Translations under genes and position numbers: made by a program
In this document: piece by piece, positions 43,469-51,531 of the stretch
Layout of the letters: each line of letters opens with the position of its first letter
How positions within the stretch are numbered: the stretch's first letter is position 1
Assembly (NCBI GenBank): GCA_020638905.1
Contig: JACKHP010000008.1
Coordinates: 127,704-191,703, forward strand
Reading direction: 5' to 3'
DNA from: Planctomycetota bacterium
GTDB lineage: Bacteria; Planctomycetota; B15-G4
DNA length: 64,000 bases
Notes under the pieces: model-generated
The model's database searches: none
Seen by the model: only the letters and a program-made list of their open reading frames with translations
What the model was told of the DNA's origin: nothing

Positions 43469-44406
43469 CGGACGGCCTCCGCGACGACGGCTCCCGACGC
43501 GGCCTTGGCCGCCTCGGGTCCGGCGATGCGCACGAAGATGTCGTGCAGCGAAGGCTGCGCGATCTCGAACAGCGTCACGCGGCACGAGCCCGCCAGGTCG
43601 GCCAGCAGCCGCTGCGGGTCGCCGTCGAGACGCACCTCTTGGTAGTTGCCCATGTCGGTCACCTTGGCGACCGCCGGGTGCCGCGCCAGGATCTCGCGCG
43701 CGGACGCGTCGGCGCGCAGCCGCACGGTGTCGGCGCCGTACTCGTGCTGGATCGCCTCGAGCGTGCCGTCGAGCACCTTCTGGCCGCGGAAGATCATGAA
43801 GACGAAGTCGCACATGCGCTCGGCCATCTCCATGTCGTGGGTGGAGAAGATGACCGTCGTGCCGTCGCGGTTCAGCTCGAGGATCGCCGTGCGCAGCGCC
43901 TCGAGGTTGACCGGGTCGAGTCCCGAGAACGGCTCGTCGAGGATCAGCAGCTCGGGACGCGCGATCACGGTCGAGATGAACTGCAGCTTCTGCGCCATGC
44001 CCTTGCTGAGCGTCTCGACCTTGCGACCCGCGGCCTCGCCGAGACCGAGCCGCTCGAGCCACGCCTCGCCCTCGCTGCGCGCCGTGCGTGACGAGAGTCC
44101 CTTGAGCGCGCCGTAGTACGCCAGGAGCTGGCGCACGGTCATCTTCTTGTACAGCCCGCGCTCCTCGGGCAGGTACCCCACGCGGTCGTTCGCGGCGCGC
44201 GTGTCGCGCTCTCCCAGCACCTCGAGCGTGCCCGAGTCGGGGTGGATGATGTGCAGGATCATCCGCAGCGTGGTCGTCTTGCCCGAGCCGTTGGGCCCGA
44301 TGAAGCCGTAGATCGAGCCCTGCGGCACGGTCAGGCTGAGCGTGTCGACGGCACGCTGCGTGCCGAAGGTCTTGGTGACGTCGGTGAGCCGGACGGCGGC
44401 GTCCAC
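43465..44406 (-). CDS. ABC exporter ATP-binding protein (NatA-like)
   Basis: The 313-residue ATPase has Walker A GPNGSGKTT near residue 39, the signature LSKGMAQKL near residue 135 and Walker B LLILDEPFSGLDP near residue 155. A D-loop and H-loop (IFSTHDMEMAERMC) follow. The C-terminal 90 residues form the extension found in NatA/CcmA-like exporters (DUF4162-type). The start is GTG 44406 with GAGG upstream. It is the first gene of the two-gene exporter operon. Confidence 0.92.
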   Translation of the reverse strand: MDAAVRLTDVTKTFGTQRAVDTLSLTVPQGSIYGFIGPNGSGKTTTLRMILHIIHPDSGTLEVLGERDTRAANDRVGYLPEERGLYKKMTVRQLLAYYGALKGLSSRTARSEGEAWLERLGLGEAAGRKVETLSKGMAQKLQFISTVIARPELLILDEPFSGLDPVNLEALRTAILELNRDGTTVIFSTHDMEMAERMCDFVFMIFRGQKVLDGTLEAIQHEYGADTVRLRADASAREILARHPAVAKVTDMGNYQEVRLDGDPQRLLADLAGSCRVTLFEIAQPSLHDIFVRIAGPEAAKAASGAVVAEAVR

Positions 44407-44619
44407 GGAGGCGTCCTCGCGAGGGATCGCGGCGCGCCGGGCGTTCCGACGGCGCCGCGGGATCGGCGAGGCATTCTGCGCGGACGGTGCGGCGCGCGTC
44501 CAGGGTGGGCGCTGCGCCGGACGGCAGTCGTCACCGGCGCGACATGCGCGCGGGGTGTCGTGCGCGCCGCGTGCGGACGGCGCGAGCCGCGCTGCAGCGC
44601 GGCGTCCGGTCGCCGAGGA

Positions 44620-45462
44620 TCAGCCCTCGGCGACGGTGAGCACGATGCGGCTCACCCAGGGCGGCAACTCCTGGTGGAAGCGCTGGATGCGCTTGCGACG
44701 CGAGAGGTAGTACATCGCCATCCCGCCCTGGAACAGCAGGCTGGTGACCACGACGAAGCCGAAGAAGCTGTAGACGATCATCGTGTCGAGCGACGAGACC
44801 GAGTCGGCGATGCCGGCGAACTGCGGGGTCGACGCGAGCGATTCCTGCACCTCGGGCGAGAGCGCGGCGGCCGACGGGTCGCTCGCGAAGCCCTTCATCT
44901 GCAGGCCGCAGTAGAGCGCGATCACGCCGAACACCATGAGCTGGTTCCAGGCCAGGCGGCTGGGCGCCGAGACCTTGCACTGCGCGATGTCGTTGCCCGC
45001 GCTGCGCTCGATGATGCCGAGCGTGGCGAGGATCAGGCCGATGACGAGCGTGACGAGGTTCTCCTGCAGTCCGCCGAAGGCCGCGCTGATGCCGGCGAAG
45101 AGCAGCGTGACGATGCCCGAGACGAGCATGAACGAGCCGCTGGCGCGCGCGGTGCGGGCGCACTTCTCGAGCGGACGGTACAGATGCGCGGCCTGCACGA
45201 ACCACAGCTCGTCCTGGTCGCGCAGCGGACTGAGCGGGAAGCCCATGTCGTCGAGCGGCACCTCGGCGCCCGGGTCGGCCACGTGGCCGTCGTCGACGAG
45301 CTCGAGGCGCGCGGGGTCCGCCGCCTGACCGGGGACCATCGGACGCCGCGCATTGGCGCCCTTGGCCTCACCGACTCCGGCGATCCTCTCGAAGTAGACG
45401 TCCATGCTGACTCCGTGGTCGTGGCGTGCGGGGGCCTCGGCACCCGCCGCGTCCGGCTCCAT
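44620..45462 (-). CDS. Membrane protein of unknown function
   Basis: The 280-residue product has a hydrophilic, acidic N-terminal part (1-100) and then four transmembrane segments (about 113-130, 138-156, 172-188, 228-250). It ends in a basic cytoplasmic tail (RRKRIQRFHQELPPWVSRIVLTVAEG). I do not recognise a family; the helix layout suggests a small sensor or channel-like protein. I chose ATG 45462, preceded by AGGAG at 6 bases; the frame stays open to 45609. It is divergent from the ECF sigma gene and separated from the ABC operon by about 210 bases. Confidence 0.65.
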   Translation of the reverse strand: MEPDAAGAEAPARHDHGVSMDVYFERIAGVGEAKGANARRPMVPGQAADPARLELVDDGHVADPGAEVPLDDMGFPLSPLRDQDELWFVQAAHLYRPLEKCARTARASGSFMLVSGIVTLLFAGISAAFGGLQENLVTLVIGLILATLGIIERSAGNDIAQCKVSAPSRLAWNQLMVFGVIALYCGLQMKGFASDPSAAALSPEVQESLASTPQFAGIADSVSSLDTMIVYSFFGFVVVTSLLFQGGMAMYYLSRRKRIQRFHQELPPWVSRIVLTVAEG

Positions 45463-45714
45463 CGGCACTCCTGCTTCCGAACTTGACGGAACCGGAGTTC
45501 CGCCCGGGTCGCGGGGCGGCAGGGACGAGCCGGGCCGATCCGCCCGCGCAGCGGTGCGGTGGGGCGAAGTCCCCATCCGCGGCTCGCGACGGGCGCCCGT
45601 GGCGGCCATGCTGGAGTGAGCGTGCGCCGGGCGTCCCGCCGGCCCGGGATCGGATCGCTAAGAAGATCGGCCGCCGCGCGTCCTCCCCGCCGGACCCATG
45701 GAACCGGAGACCCC

Positions 45715-46230
45715 ATGACGAGCCCCGACGACCGTGACTGGCTGCGTTCGGTGGTCGAGTCGTTCGAAGGTCCGCTGACCCGCTACGCGCGGCGCATCAC
45801 GCGCGACGTCGAGCGGGCGCGCGACGTGGCCCAGGACGTCTTCGTGCGGCTGTGCAACGCGCCGCGCGCGGAGGTCGAGCCGCACCTGCGCGAGTGGCTC
45901 TACACGGTGTGCCGCAACCGGGCCATCGACATCGGTCGCAAGGAGGGACGCATGGTCACCACCGACGAACGCGGCTTCGTCTCGCTGAGCAGCGACGAGG
46001 CCCGTCCCGAGGCCGCGCTCGAACGGCGCGAGACCCTCGGGCGCGCGCTGCAACTGCTCGACCGGCTGCCCGCGCGGCAGCAGGAGGTCATCCGCCTGAA
46101 GTTCCAGGACGGGCTCTCCTACAAGGAGATCAGCCGCGTCACGAACCACTCGGTGAGCTACGTCGGCGTGCTCATCCACCAAGGCATCAAGTCGCTGCGA
46201 CAGAGCCTCGTCCCGAGCCCCGAGCTGTGA
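45715..46230 (+). CDS. ECF-type RNA polymerase sigma factor
   Basis: The 171-residue product shows sigma2 (YARRITRDVERARDVAQDVFVRLC; WLYTVCRNRAIDIGRKEGR) and sigma4 (LDRLPARQQEVIRLKFQDGLSYKEISRVTNHSVSYVGVLIHQGIKSLR). ATG 45715 follows GGAG. The downstream VWA protein gene starts at or just after its stop (GTGA overlap or ATG 8 bases on). Its N-terminus looks like an anti-sigma domain, so the pair probably forms a sigma/anti-sigma switch. Confidence 0.9.
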   Translation: MTSPDDRDWLRSVVESFEGPLTRYARRITRDVERARDVAQDVFVRLCNAPRAEVEPHLREWLYTVCRNRAIDIGRKEGRMVTTDERGFVSLSSDEARPEAALERRETLGRALQLLDRLPARQQEVIRLKFQDGLSYKEISRVTNHSVSYVGVLIHQGIKSLRQSLVPSPEL

Positions 46231-46238
46231 GCGATCCC

Positions 46239-48854
46239 ATGAAGCACACCAAGATCGAGAGTCTCGACGACCCGCGCCTCACCGCGTACGCCCTGGGCGA
46301 GCTCGAGGGACAGGACCTGGACGACGTCGAGGCGTACCTCGCCTCGTCGGAGGCTGCGCGCGCCGAGGTCGACGAGATCAGGGCCTTCGCGTCGACGCTG
46401 GGCGACGAGCTCGCGGCCGAGGCCGAGGCCGACGAACCCGTCGGACTCACGCCGGCCCAGCGCGTCGAGGTCGACCGCGCCATGCGGCAGGCGGCGTCCG
46501 GCACGGGTCGCGGCGCGACGCAGCGCATGGCGCGCATGCTCAGCCTCGTCGTGCCGCTCGCGGCGGCCGCGCTGCTGCTCGTGTTCGCGGGATCGTACTG
46601 GTTCGGCGAGACGGCCGAAGCGGGGCGTCCGGCGCTGCAGATGCACCTCGAAGACGCCCAGGTCGCGCGGCAGGACGAGACGATGGCGCTCTCTCCCGCC
46701 GGACGACCGGGACCCGCCGATGCACGCCAAGACGCGCTGAGGCAGCTCGGCTACACCGGCTCGCACGCGGACGTCGCGGAGGACGTCGACGATCTCGAAG
46801 CGCTCGGGTACCTCGGCGGCGACGCCGACGCGTCCGAGGATTCGTCGACGCTCGGACGTCCCGCGCTGACGCTGGGCGAGACGCGCAGCGTGACGGGCAG
46901 CGGTGGATCCGGACGCGGGCTGGGCGCGGCGAGCGCGCCGTCCCGGGCGGCCGGGTCGGCGTCCGCGGCGCTCGAGACTCCCGCCGACGCGTACGACGAG
47001 CCGGTCTCCCCGGAGGGTCTCGCGCTCGACGACGAGCAACTGCGGCGTCTCATGACTCTCGGCTACGTGCAGTCGGACGCGCTCGTGGCGGCCACCGAGC
47101 CGACGCCGTCGACGCAGATCCTCGGCGTCGGCAACTCCGCCGGACAGCAGTTCGCGGGCAAGGTCGGGACCGGCGCGGGCGGGGCCGCGGCCGCGAGCCC
47201 GAAGTCCGGGCTCGTGCTGCGAGCTACGTCCGAGACGATCGAGGAGGTCCTGCCGCCGACCGAGCTGCAGGCCGACCCCGCCGTCGCGGTGGGCGGCGGG
47301 GGCGGCGGTGTGCGCGTGGACTCGGCGAGTCGCGACCGACTGGCGCAACTCGGCTACCTGACCGACCACGCCGACGACGGACGATCGACGCAGTCACGGT
47401 CGGCCACGGGCGAGTCGTACGCGCCGGTGCACGAGAACGACTTCCGCGTGCTGTCGGCCGACGACCCGGCGGGCGCGCTCTCGACCTTCGGCATCGACGT
47501 CGACACGGCGTCGTACGCGAACGTGCGGCGCTTCCTGACGCGCAACGAGGCGCCGCCGCCGGACGCGGTGCGGCTCGAGGAGCTGATCAACTACTTCCCG
47601 TACGACGACCCTCGGCCGCGGCGCGACGGCGAGGACGGCGGGCGTCCGTTCGCGGTGAGCGTGGGCGTGGCGTCGGCGCCGTGGCGTCCCGAGAACCGGC
47701 TCGTGCGCATCGCGCTGGCGGCCGAGGACGACGCGACCGAAGGACGTCCGGCGAGCAACCTCGTGTTCCTGCTCGACGTCTCGGGCTCGATGGAGGACGC
47801 CGACAAGCTGCCGCTGCTCAAGGCCTCTCTCGAGCTGCTGCTGCGCGAGCTCGACGAGCGCGACCGCGTGGCGATCGTGACCTACGCCGACGGCAGCCGC
47901 GTCGCGCTGCCGTCCACCCCGTGCAGCGACAAGACGAAGATCTTGGGGGCGATCGAGAGCCTGACCGCGCAGGGCAGCACCCACGCCAGCGCCGGCATCG
48001 AGGAGGCCTACCGCGTCGCGTCGGAGAACCTGCGCGAGGGCGGCAACAACCGCGTCATCCTCGCCACGGACGGCGACTTCAACGTGGGCATCACCGACTC
48101 GGGCGACCTGCAGCGCTTCATCGAGGCCAAGGCCAAGAGCGGCGTCTTCCTGACCGTGCTGGGCTTCGGCACCGGCAACCTGAAGGACTCGATCGCCGAG
48201 CTGCTGGCCGACAAGGGCAACGGCAACTACGCCTACATCGACACGCTCAACGAGGCGCACAAGGTGCTCGTCGAGGAGATGGGCGGCACGCTGCGCACCG
48301 TGGCCAAGGACGTCAAGATCCAGGTCGAGTTCAACCCGGGCCGCGTGCGCGCGTACCGCCTGCTCGGCTACGAGAACCGCGCCCTGGCCGCGCGCGACTT
48401 CCGCGACGACCAGAAAGATGCGGGTGAGCTCGGCGCCGGACACTCGATCGTGGCGCTCTACGAGGTCGTGCCCGTGGGCGCGCCGCTGCCCGACGGCGTC
48501 GAGCTGCGCTACCGCCAGGTGGCCGCCGACGACGCGTCCACGCTCGTCGAGAGCCCCGATCTGCTCACCGTCGCGCTGCGCTACAAGCTCCCGGAGGGCG
48601 ACACGGCGCGCGAGTTCGAGCAGCCGGTGATCGACGAGGGCGTCGCGTTCGAGCAGGCCTCCGACGACTTCCGCTTCAGCGCGGCGGTGGCCTCGTTCGG
48701 GATGATCCTGCGCCACAGCGCGTACCGCGGCGAGACCGACCTGCAGCGCGTGCTCGACTGGGCGGAAGCGGCCAAGGGACGCGACGCCGGCGGCTACCGC
48801 GCCGAGTTCGTACGCCTCGTGCGCACCGCCCAGGGCATCGCCGCCCTGCGCTGA
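46239..48854 (+). CDS. VWA/YfbK-type protein with anti-sigma-like N-terminus and LxxLGY repeats
   Basis: The 871-residue product begins with a region like the first helices of anti-sigma factors (DPRLTAYALGELEGQDLDDVEAYL, 10-60, but no zinc-finger cysteines). A transmembrane helix spans about 98-117. A long Ala/Gly/Ser-rich linker (120-390) carries four LxxLGY motifs at residues 167-172, 186-191, 271-276 and 368-373. The rest is YfbK-like: an N-terminal domain (FGIDVDTASYANVRRFL), a VWA domain with MIDAS DVSGSM (Asp513) and a C-terminal DUF3520-type domain. Start is ATG 46239 or GTG 46227. It is likely the ECF partner. Confidence 0.85.
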   Translation: MKHTKIESLDDPRLTAYALGELEGQDLDDVEAYLASSEAARAEVDEIRAFASTLGDELAAEAEADEPVGLTPAQRVEVDRAMRQAASGTGRGATQRMARMLSLVVPLAAAALLLVFAGSYWFGETAEAGRPALQMHLEDAQVARQDETMALSPAGRPGPADARQDALRQLGYTGSHADVAEDVDDLEALGYLGGDADASEDSSTLGRPALTLGETRSVTGSGGSGRGLGAASAPSRAAGSASAALETPADAYDEPVSPEGLALDDEQLRRLMTLGYVQSDALVAATEPTPSTQILGVGNSAGQQFAGKVGTGAGGAAAASPKSGLVLRATSETIEEVLPPTELQADPAVAVGGGGGGVRVDSASRDRLAQLGYLTDHADDGRSTQSRSATGESYAPVHENDFRVLSADDPAGALSTFGIDVDTASYANVRRFLTRNEAPPPDAVRLEELINYFPYDDPRPRRDGEDGGRPFAVSVGVASAPWRPENRLVRIALAAEDDATEGRPASNLVFLLDVSGSMEDADKLPLLKASLELLLRELDERDRVAIVTYADGSRVALPSTPCSDKTKILGAIESLTAQGSTHASAGIEEAYRVASENLREGGNNRVILATDGDFNVGITDSGDLQRFIEAKAKSGVFLTVLGFGTGNLKDSIAELLADKGNGNYAYIDTLNEAHKVLVEEMGGTLRTVAKDVKIQVEFNPGRVRAYRLLGYENRALAARDFRDDQKDAGELGAGHSIVALYEVVPVGAPLPDGVELRYRQVAADDASTLVESPDLLTVALRYKLPEGDTAREFEQPVIDEGVAFEQASDDFRFSAAVASFGMILRHSAYRGETDLQRVLDWAEAAKGRDAGGYRAEFVRLVRTAQGIAALR

Positions 48855-48994
48855 CGACTCCCGGACGAGGGGATGGGCACGGGGTCGGGCCGCACGCCCG
48901 GCCCCGCGCAGACGCTGACCGACGGACGGCCGCGCGACGCTCGGGGGCGCCGCGCGGCCGCGCCGTCCTCGGCACGCGGCGTGCATCCGCGGGG

Positions 48995-49000
48995 TATGCT
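48995..49000 (+). promoter_or_regulatory. Putative -10 hexamer TATGCT, leaderless start
   Basis: TATGCT ends 7 bases before the methyltransferase ATG at 49007, so the predicted start of transcription falls on or beside the A of ATG. No ribosome-binding site is possible in that gap. The same TATGCT recurs before hemolysin III at 49815. Confidence 0.45.
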
Positions 49001-49006
49001 GGCCGC

Positions 49007-49750
49007 ATGTCCGGACAGGAGATCACGCCGCAGCACGTGCAGCAGCTCGAGAGCGCCGACACGCGCGGGTACTGGTGGTACGTCGTGCGGCAGCTCCACG
49101 TCGAGCGCCACCTCGCCGACCGCCTGCACGGCCGTCCGATGGAGTACCTCGACCTCGGCTGCGGCGCCGGCGGCGTGCTGTCCGCGGTGACCGCGCGCTT
49201 CGCGCCCAAGGCCTCGCTCGGACTCGACGGCACGCGACAGGCCGTCGAGATCGCGAAGGCACGCGGGCTCGACGCGCGCTTCGCCGACTTCCGGGCGCCG
49301 CTCGAGCTGCCCTTCGCGCCCAACGCGGCGACCTGCCTCGACGTGCTCGAGCACCTCGAAGATCCGGTGCTCGCGCTGAAGCACCTCTCGGCGGCGATGC
49401 AGCCCGACGCGCGGCTGGTCGTGACCGTCCCCGCCATGCCGTCGCTCTTCTCGGCCTGGGACGAGCACTGCGACCACCACCGGCGCTACTCGCGCGCGCT
49501 GCTGCGCGAACACCTGCGCGCGGGCGGCTTTCTGCTCGACCGCTGCCGCTACGTCTTCAGCTACTGCGTCCCGCCCGCGTTCTGGCAGCGGCGCGTGGTC
49601 AAGGCCGTGCAGGAGATGGAGTTCCCGCCGGTCTCGCCCTTCGTGAACCGCGCGATGATCGTCGCGGGACGCCTCGAGGCCGCGCTCGGTTGCCCGTTCC
49701 CGTTCGGCACGTCGCTGCTGGCCACGGCACGTCCGGCGCCGCGCGCCTGA
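49007..49750 (+). CDS. Class I SAM-dependent methyltransferase
   Basis: The 247-residue product has the SAM-binding motif I DLGCGAGGVLSAV near residue 49, an acidic motif II (LGLDGTRQAVEIA) and a motif IV segment (ATCLDVLEHLEDPVLALKHL). It has HCDHHRRYSRALL in the C-terminal half, typical of methyltransferases next to glycan or lipid pathways. The substrate cannot be told. It appears to be a single-gene, probably leaderless transcript. Confidence 0.85.
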   Translation: MSGQEITPQHVQQLESADTRGYWWYVVRQLHVERHLADRLHGRPMEYLDLGCGAGGVLSAVTARFAPKASLGLDGTRQAVEIAKARGLDARFADFRAPLELPFAPNAATCLDVLEHLEDPVLALKHLSAAMQPDARLVVTVPAMPSLFSAWDEHCDHHRRYSRALLREHLRAGGFLLDRCRYVFSYCVPPAFWQRRVVKAVQEMEFPPVSPFVNRAMIVAGRLEAALGCPFPFGTSLLATARPAPRA

Positions 49751-49814
49751 CCCGGCCTCGTCCGCCGGACGATCGGTCTCGGCGCGTGCCTCGCGCGCTC
49801 GGGCACTCCGGCGC

Positions 49815-49820
49815 TATGCT
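49815..49820 (+). promoter_or_regulatory. Putative -10 hexamer TATGCT
   Basis: TATGCT lies 30 bases before the hemolysin III-like ATG, predicting a leader of about 23 bases. The context (GCTATGCT) resembles that of the hexamer at 48995. No clear -35 is seen. Confidence 0.35.
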
Positions 49821-49849
49821 CGACGACGATCTCCCACGGGGGACGCACC

Positions 49850-50503
49850 ATGAGCGCCGCGATGCAGCCGCTGGCCCGCGAGCAGTCGCGCGGCGAAGAG
49901 CTCGCCAACAGCCTGAGCCATGCGATGGGGCTGCTGGCGGCCGTGGTGGCCACGCCCTTCCTGCTCTCGGCGGCGGCGCGCCACGGCGGCAGCTCGTTGA
50001 TCGGTGCCTGCGTGTTCGTCGCGAGCATGCTGCTGCTGTACCTGGCGTCGACGCTCTACCACGCGCTGCCGGTCGGCGGCGCCAAGCGCGCGCTGCGCGT
50101 CGTCGAACACTCGGCGATCTTCGTGCTCATCGCCGGCACCTACACGCCCTTCACGCTGGGCGTGCTGCGCGGTCCGTGGGGCTGGACGCTGCTCGCCGTC
50201 GTCTGGACCTTCGCCCTCGCCGGCGTCGCGATGAAGGTCTTCGGGACGCGACCGCACCCCGTCGTCTCGATGCTGCTCTACCTCGCGATGGGCTGGCTGA
50301 TCGTCGTGGCCGCCGGTCCGCTGCTGGCACGCATGTCGACGAGCGGGCTCGTGTGGCTGTCCGCGGGCGGTGCCGCCTACACCCTCGGCGTGGTCTTCTT
50401 CGCCCTGGATGCCCGCATGCGCTACGGGCACTTCCTCTGGCACCTGTTCGTGCTGGCGGGCACCACGTGCCACGTCTTCGCGGTGCTCGACGCGGCGGGC
50501 TGA
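49850..50503 (+). CDS. Hemolysin III/adiponectin-receptor family membrane protein
   Basis: The 217-residue product has seven transmembrane helices and the family's metal-site motifs: EELANSLSHAMG near residue 15, STLYHAL near residue 64, EHSAIFVLIAGTYTP near residue 85 and HFLWHLFVLAGTTCHV near residue 195. In most relatives the third motif begins DHSAIY; here it is EH. Bacterial members influence membrane lipids or ion balance and are not necessarily haemolytic. It converges on a DUF3185 gene 22 bases downstream. Confidence 0.9.
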   Translation: MSAAMQPLAREQSRGEELANSLSHAMGLLAAVVATPFLLSAAARHGGSSLIGACVFVASMLLLYLASTLYHALPVGGAKRALRVVEHSAIFVLIAGTYTPFTLGVLRGPWGWTLLAVVWTFALAGVAMKVFGTRPHPVVSMLLYLAMGWLIVVAAGPLLARMSTSGLVWLSAGGAAYTLGVVFFALDARMRYGHFLWHLFVLAGTTCHVFAVLDAAG

Positions 50504-50525
50504 GCGCCCGCCGCGTGCCGCTCGA

Positions 50526-50732
50526 TCAGGTCGTGGGCCGCCGCAGCATGCTGAGCAGACCGAGCGCGGCGATCACGCCGCCGGAGACCATGAGCGCCAT
50601 GGCCTTGTTGCTGGGGGCGCCCTGGAAGAGCTGGGACGTCTGCGAGGAGAGCGAGTCCGACGCCGAGAAGCCCCAGACCAGCAGCGTGATGCCGGCGGCG
50701 AGGAGGACGAGTGCGACGAGGAGCGAACGCAT
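50526..50732 (-). CDS. DUF3185-like small membrane protein
   Basis: The 68-residue product has two transmembrane helices (residues 3-22 and 45-62) separated by a polar loop (SASDSLSSQTSQLFQGAPSN), the DUF3185 pattern. These proteins accompany stress genes but have no known activity. There is no good ribosome-binding site. It lies 119 bases downstream of the CsbD-like gene on the same strand and may be read from the same sigma54 transcript. Confidence 0.7.
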   Translation of the reverse strand: MRSLLVALVLLAAGITLLVWGFSASDSLSSQTSQLFQGAPSNKAMALMVSGGVIAALGLLSMLRRPTT

Positions 50733-50851
50733 GGGAGGGATGTCCGGGGGTGGGAGCGGGTGGTCGGACGTGCGGAGATTCGCGAGGTCCGTGCAGGTCG
50801 ACGCGGGCGGAACGCGTCCGCACCGGCCCGCGTCGGGGGGCGCCGGTCGAG

Positions 50852-51220
50852 TCAGGGGCTCTTCGGCTTCGCGTCGGCATCGGTGGCGTGCACGACGTAC
50901 GAGGTCTTCTCGCCGATCTCCGGTTTCGTGGCTGGTGCGACGAGCGGAGACTGCCCGGTCGCCGCCGGCTTGCCGACGACGTGCGTGGTCTTCTCGGCGT
51001 GCGCGTCGGGAGCGGCCTTGGAGCCGCACGAGTCGAAGAACGCCTTGCAGTCCTTGTCCGCCTGTTCCTTGAGCAGGCCGTAGCGCTGCTGGAGGAGGCC
51101 CGCGAGTTCCTCGCGCCTGCCCTCGATGCGCCCGAGATCGTCGTCGGTCAGGCGGCCCCAGCGGCTCTTGAGCTGGCCCTTGATCTGCGTCCACTTGCCC
51201 TTGAGCTCGTCCTTGTTCAC
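50852..51220 (-). CDS. CsbD-family stress protein with C-terminal extension
   Basis: The first 60 residues (NKDELKGKWTQIKGQLKSRWGRLTDDDLGRIEG) match CsbD, a small helical general-stress protein. Most CsbD proteins end near residue 65. This one continues with 55 extra residues rich in Ala/Thr/Lys and Cys (CKAFFDSCGSKAAPDAHAEK) of no known fold, for 122 in total. A near-consensus sigma54 promoter lies 37-52 bases upstream, unlike the sigmaB control of the Bacillus homologue. It diverges from the PRC-barrel gene. Confidence 0.88.
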   Translation of the reverse strand: MNKDELKGKWTQIKGQLKSRWGRLTDDDLGRIEGRREELAGLLQQRYGLLKEQADKDCKAFFDSCGSKAAPDAHAEKTTHVVGKPAATGQSPLVAPATKPEIGEKTSYVVHATDADAKPKSP

Positions 51221-51256
51221 GGTGCACTCCTTGAGTGATGAGATGACGGCAAGGTG

Positions 51257-51272
51257 AGCAAACGTCGTGCCG
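51257..51272 (-). promoter_or_regulatory. Sigma54 (-24/-12) promoter for the CsbD-like gene
   Basis: Read on the minus strand the site is CGGCACG-N4-TTGCT, differing from the TGGCACG-N4-TTGCW consensus only in the first base. The expected transcription start is about 12 bases downstream of the -12 GC, giving a leader of roughly 25-30 bases. It shares a 311-base intergenic region with a second sigma54 promoter pointing the other way. Confidence 0.8.
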
Positions 51273-51465
51273 CCTCGGAGGTCGTCACGGATCGGCGGGT
51301 GCGAGGGGTCTCTCGCCTCCGTCGTCGACGCGCGGATCGGCGTGCGGAGCGCGATTGAACAAAGCGGTCACGCGGCGCGCGGCCGCCGGACCCGCAGCAT
51401 GACGGAAGCGTCCCTGAAGCGCGTCGGACTCCGCGGCGATCGGCGAAGCGCGCGAGTTCGTCCCG

Positions 51466-51481
51466 TGGCACGGCGATTGCT
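51466..51481 (+). promoter_or_regulatory. Sigma54 (-24/-12) promoter for the PRC-barrel gene
   Basis: TGGCACG-N4-TTGCT is a perfect match to the sigma54 consensus, 51 bases before the PRC-barrel ATG; the predicted leader is about 40 bases. The space between this site and the opposite sigma54 promoter (51273-51465) is where shared upstream activator sites would be expected. Within it I see no obvious long palindrome. Confidence 0.85.
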
Positions 51482-51531
51482 CATGGACACGCGGAGCCCG
51501 CAGGACATCCCGGCTCCGAGGAAATCACCCC

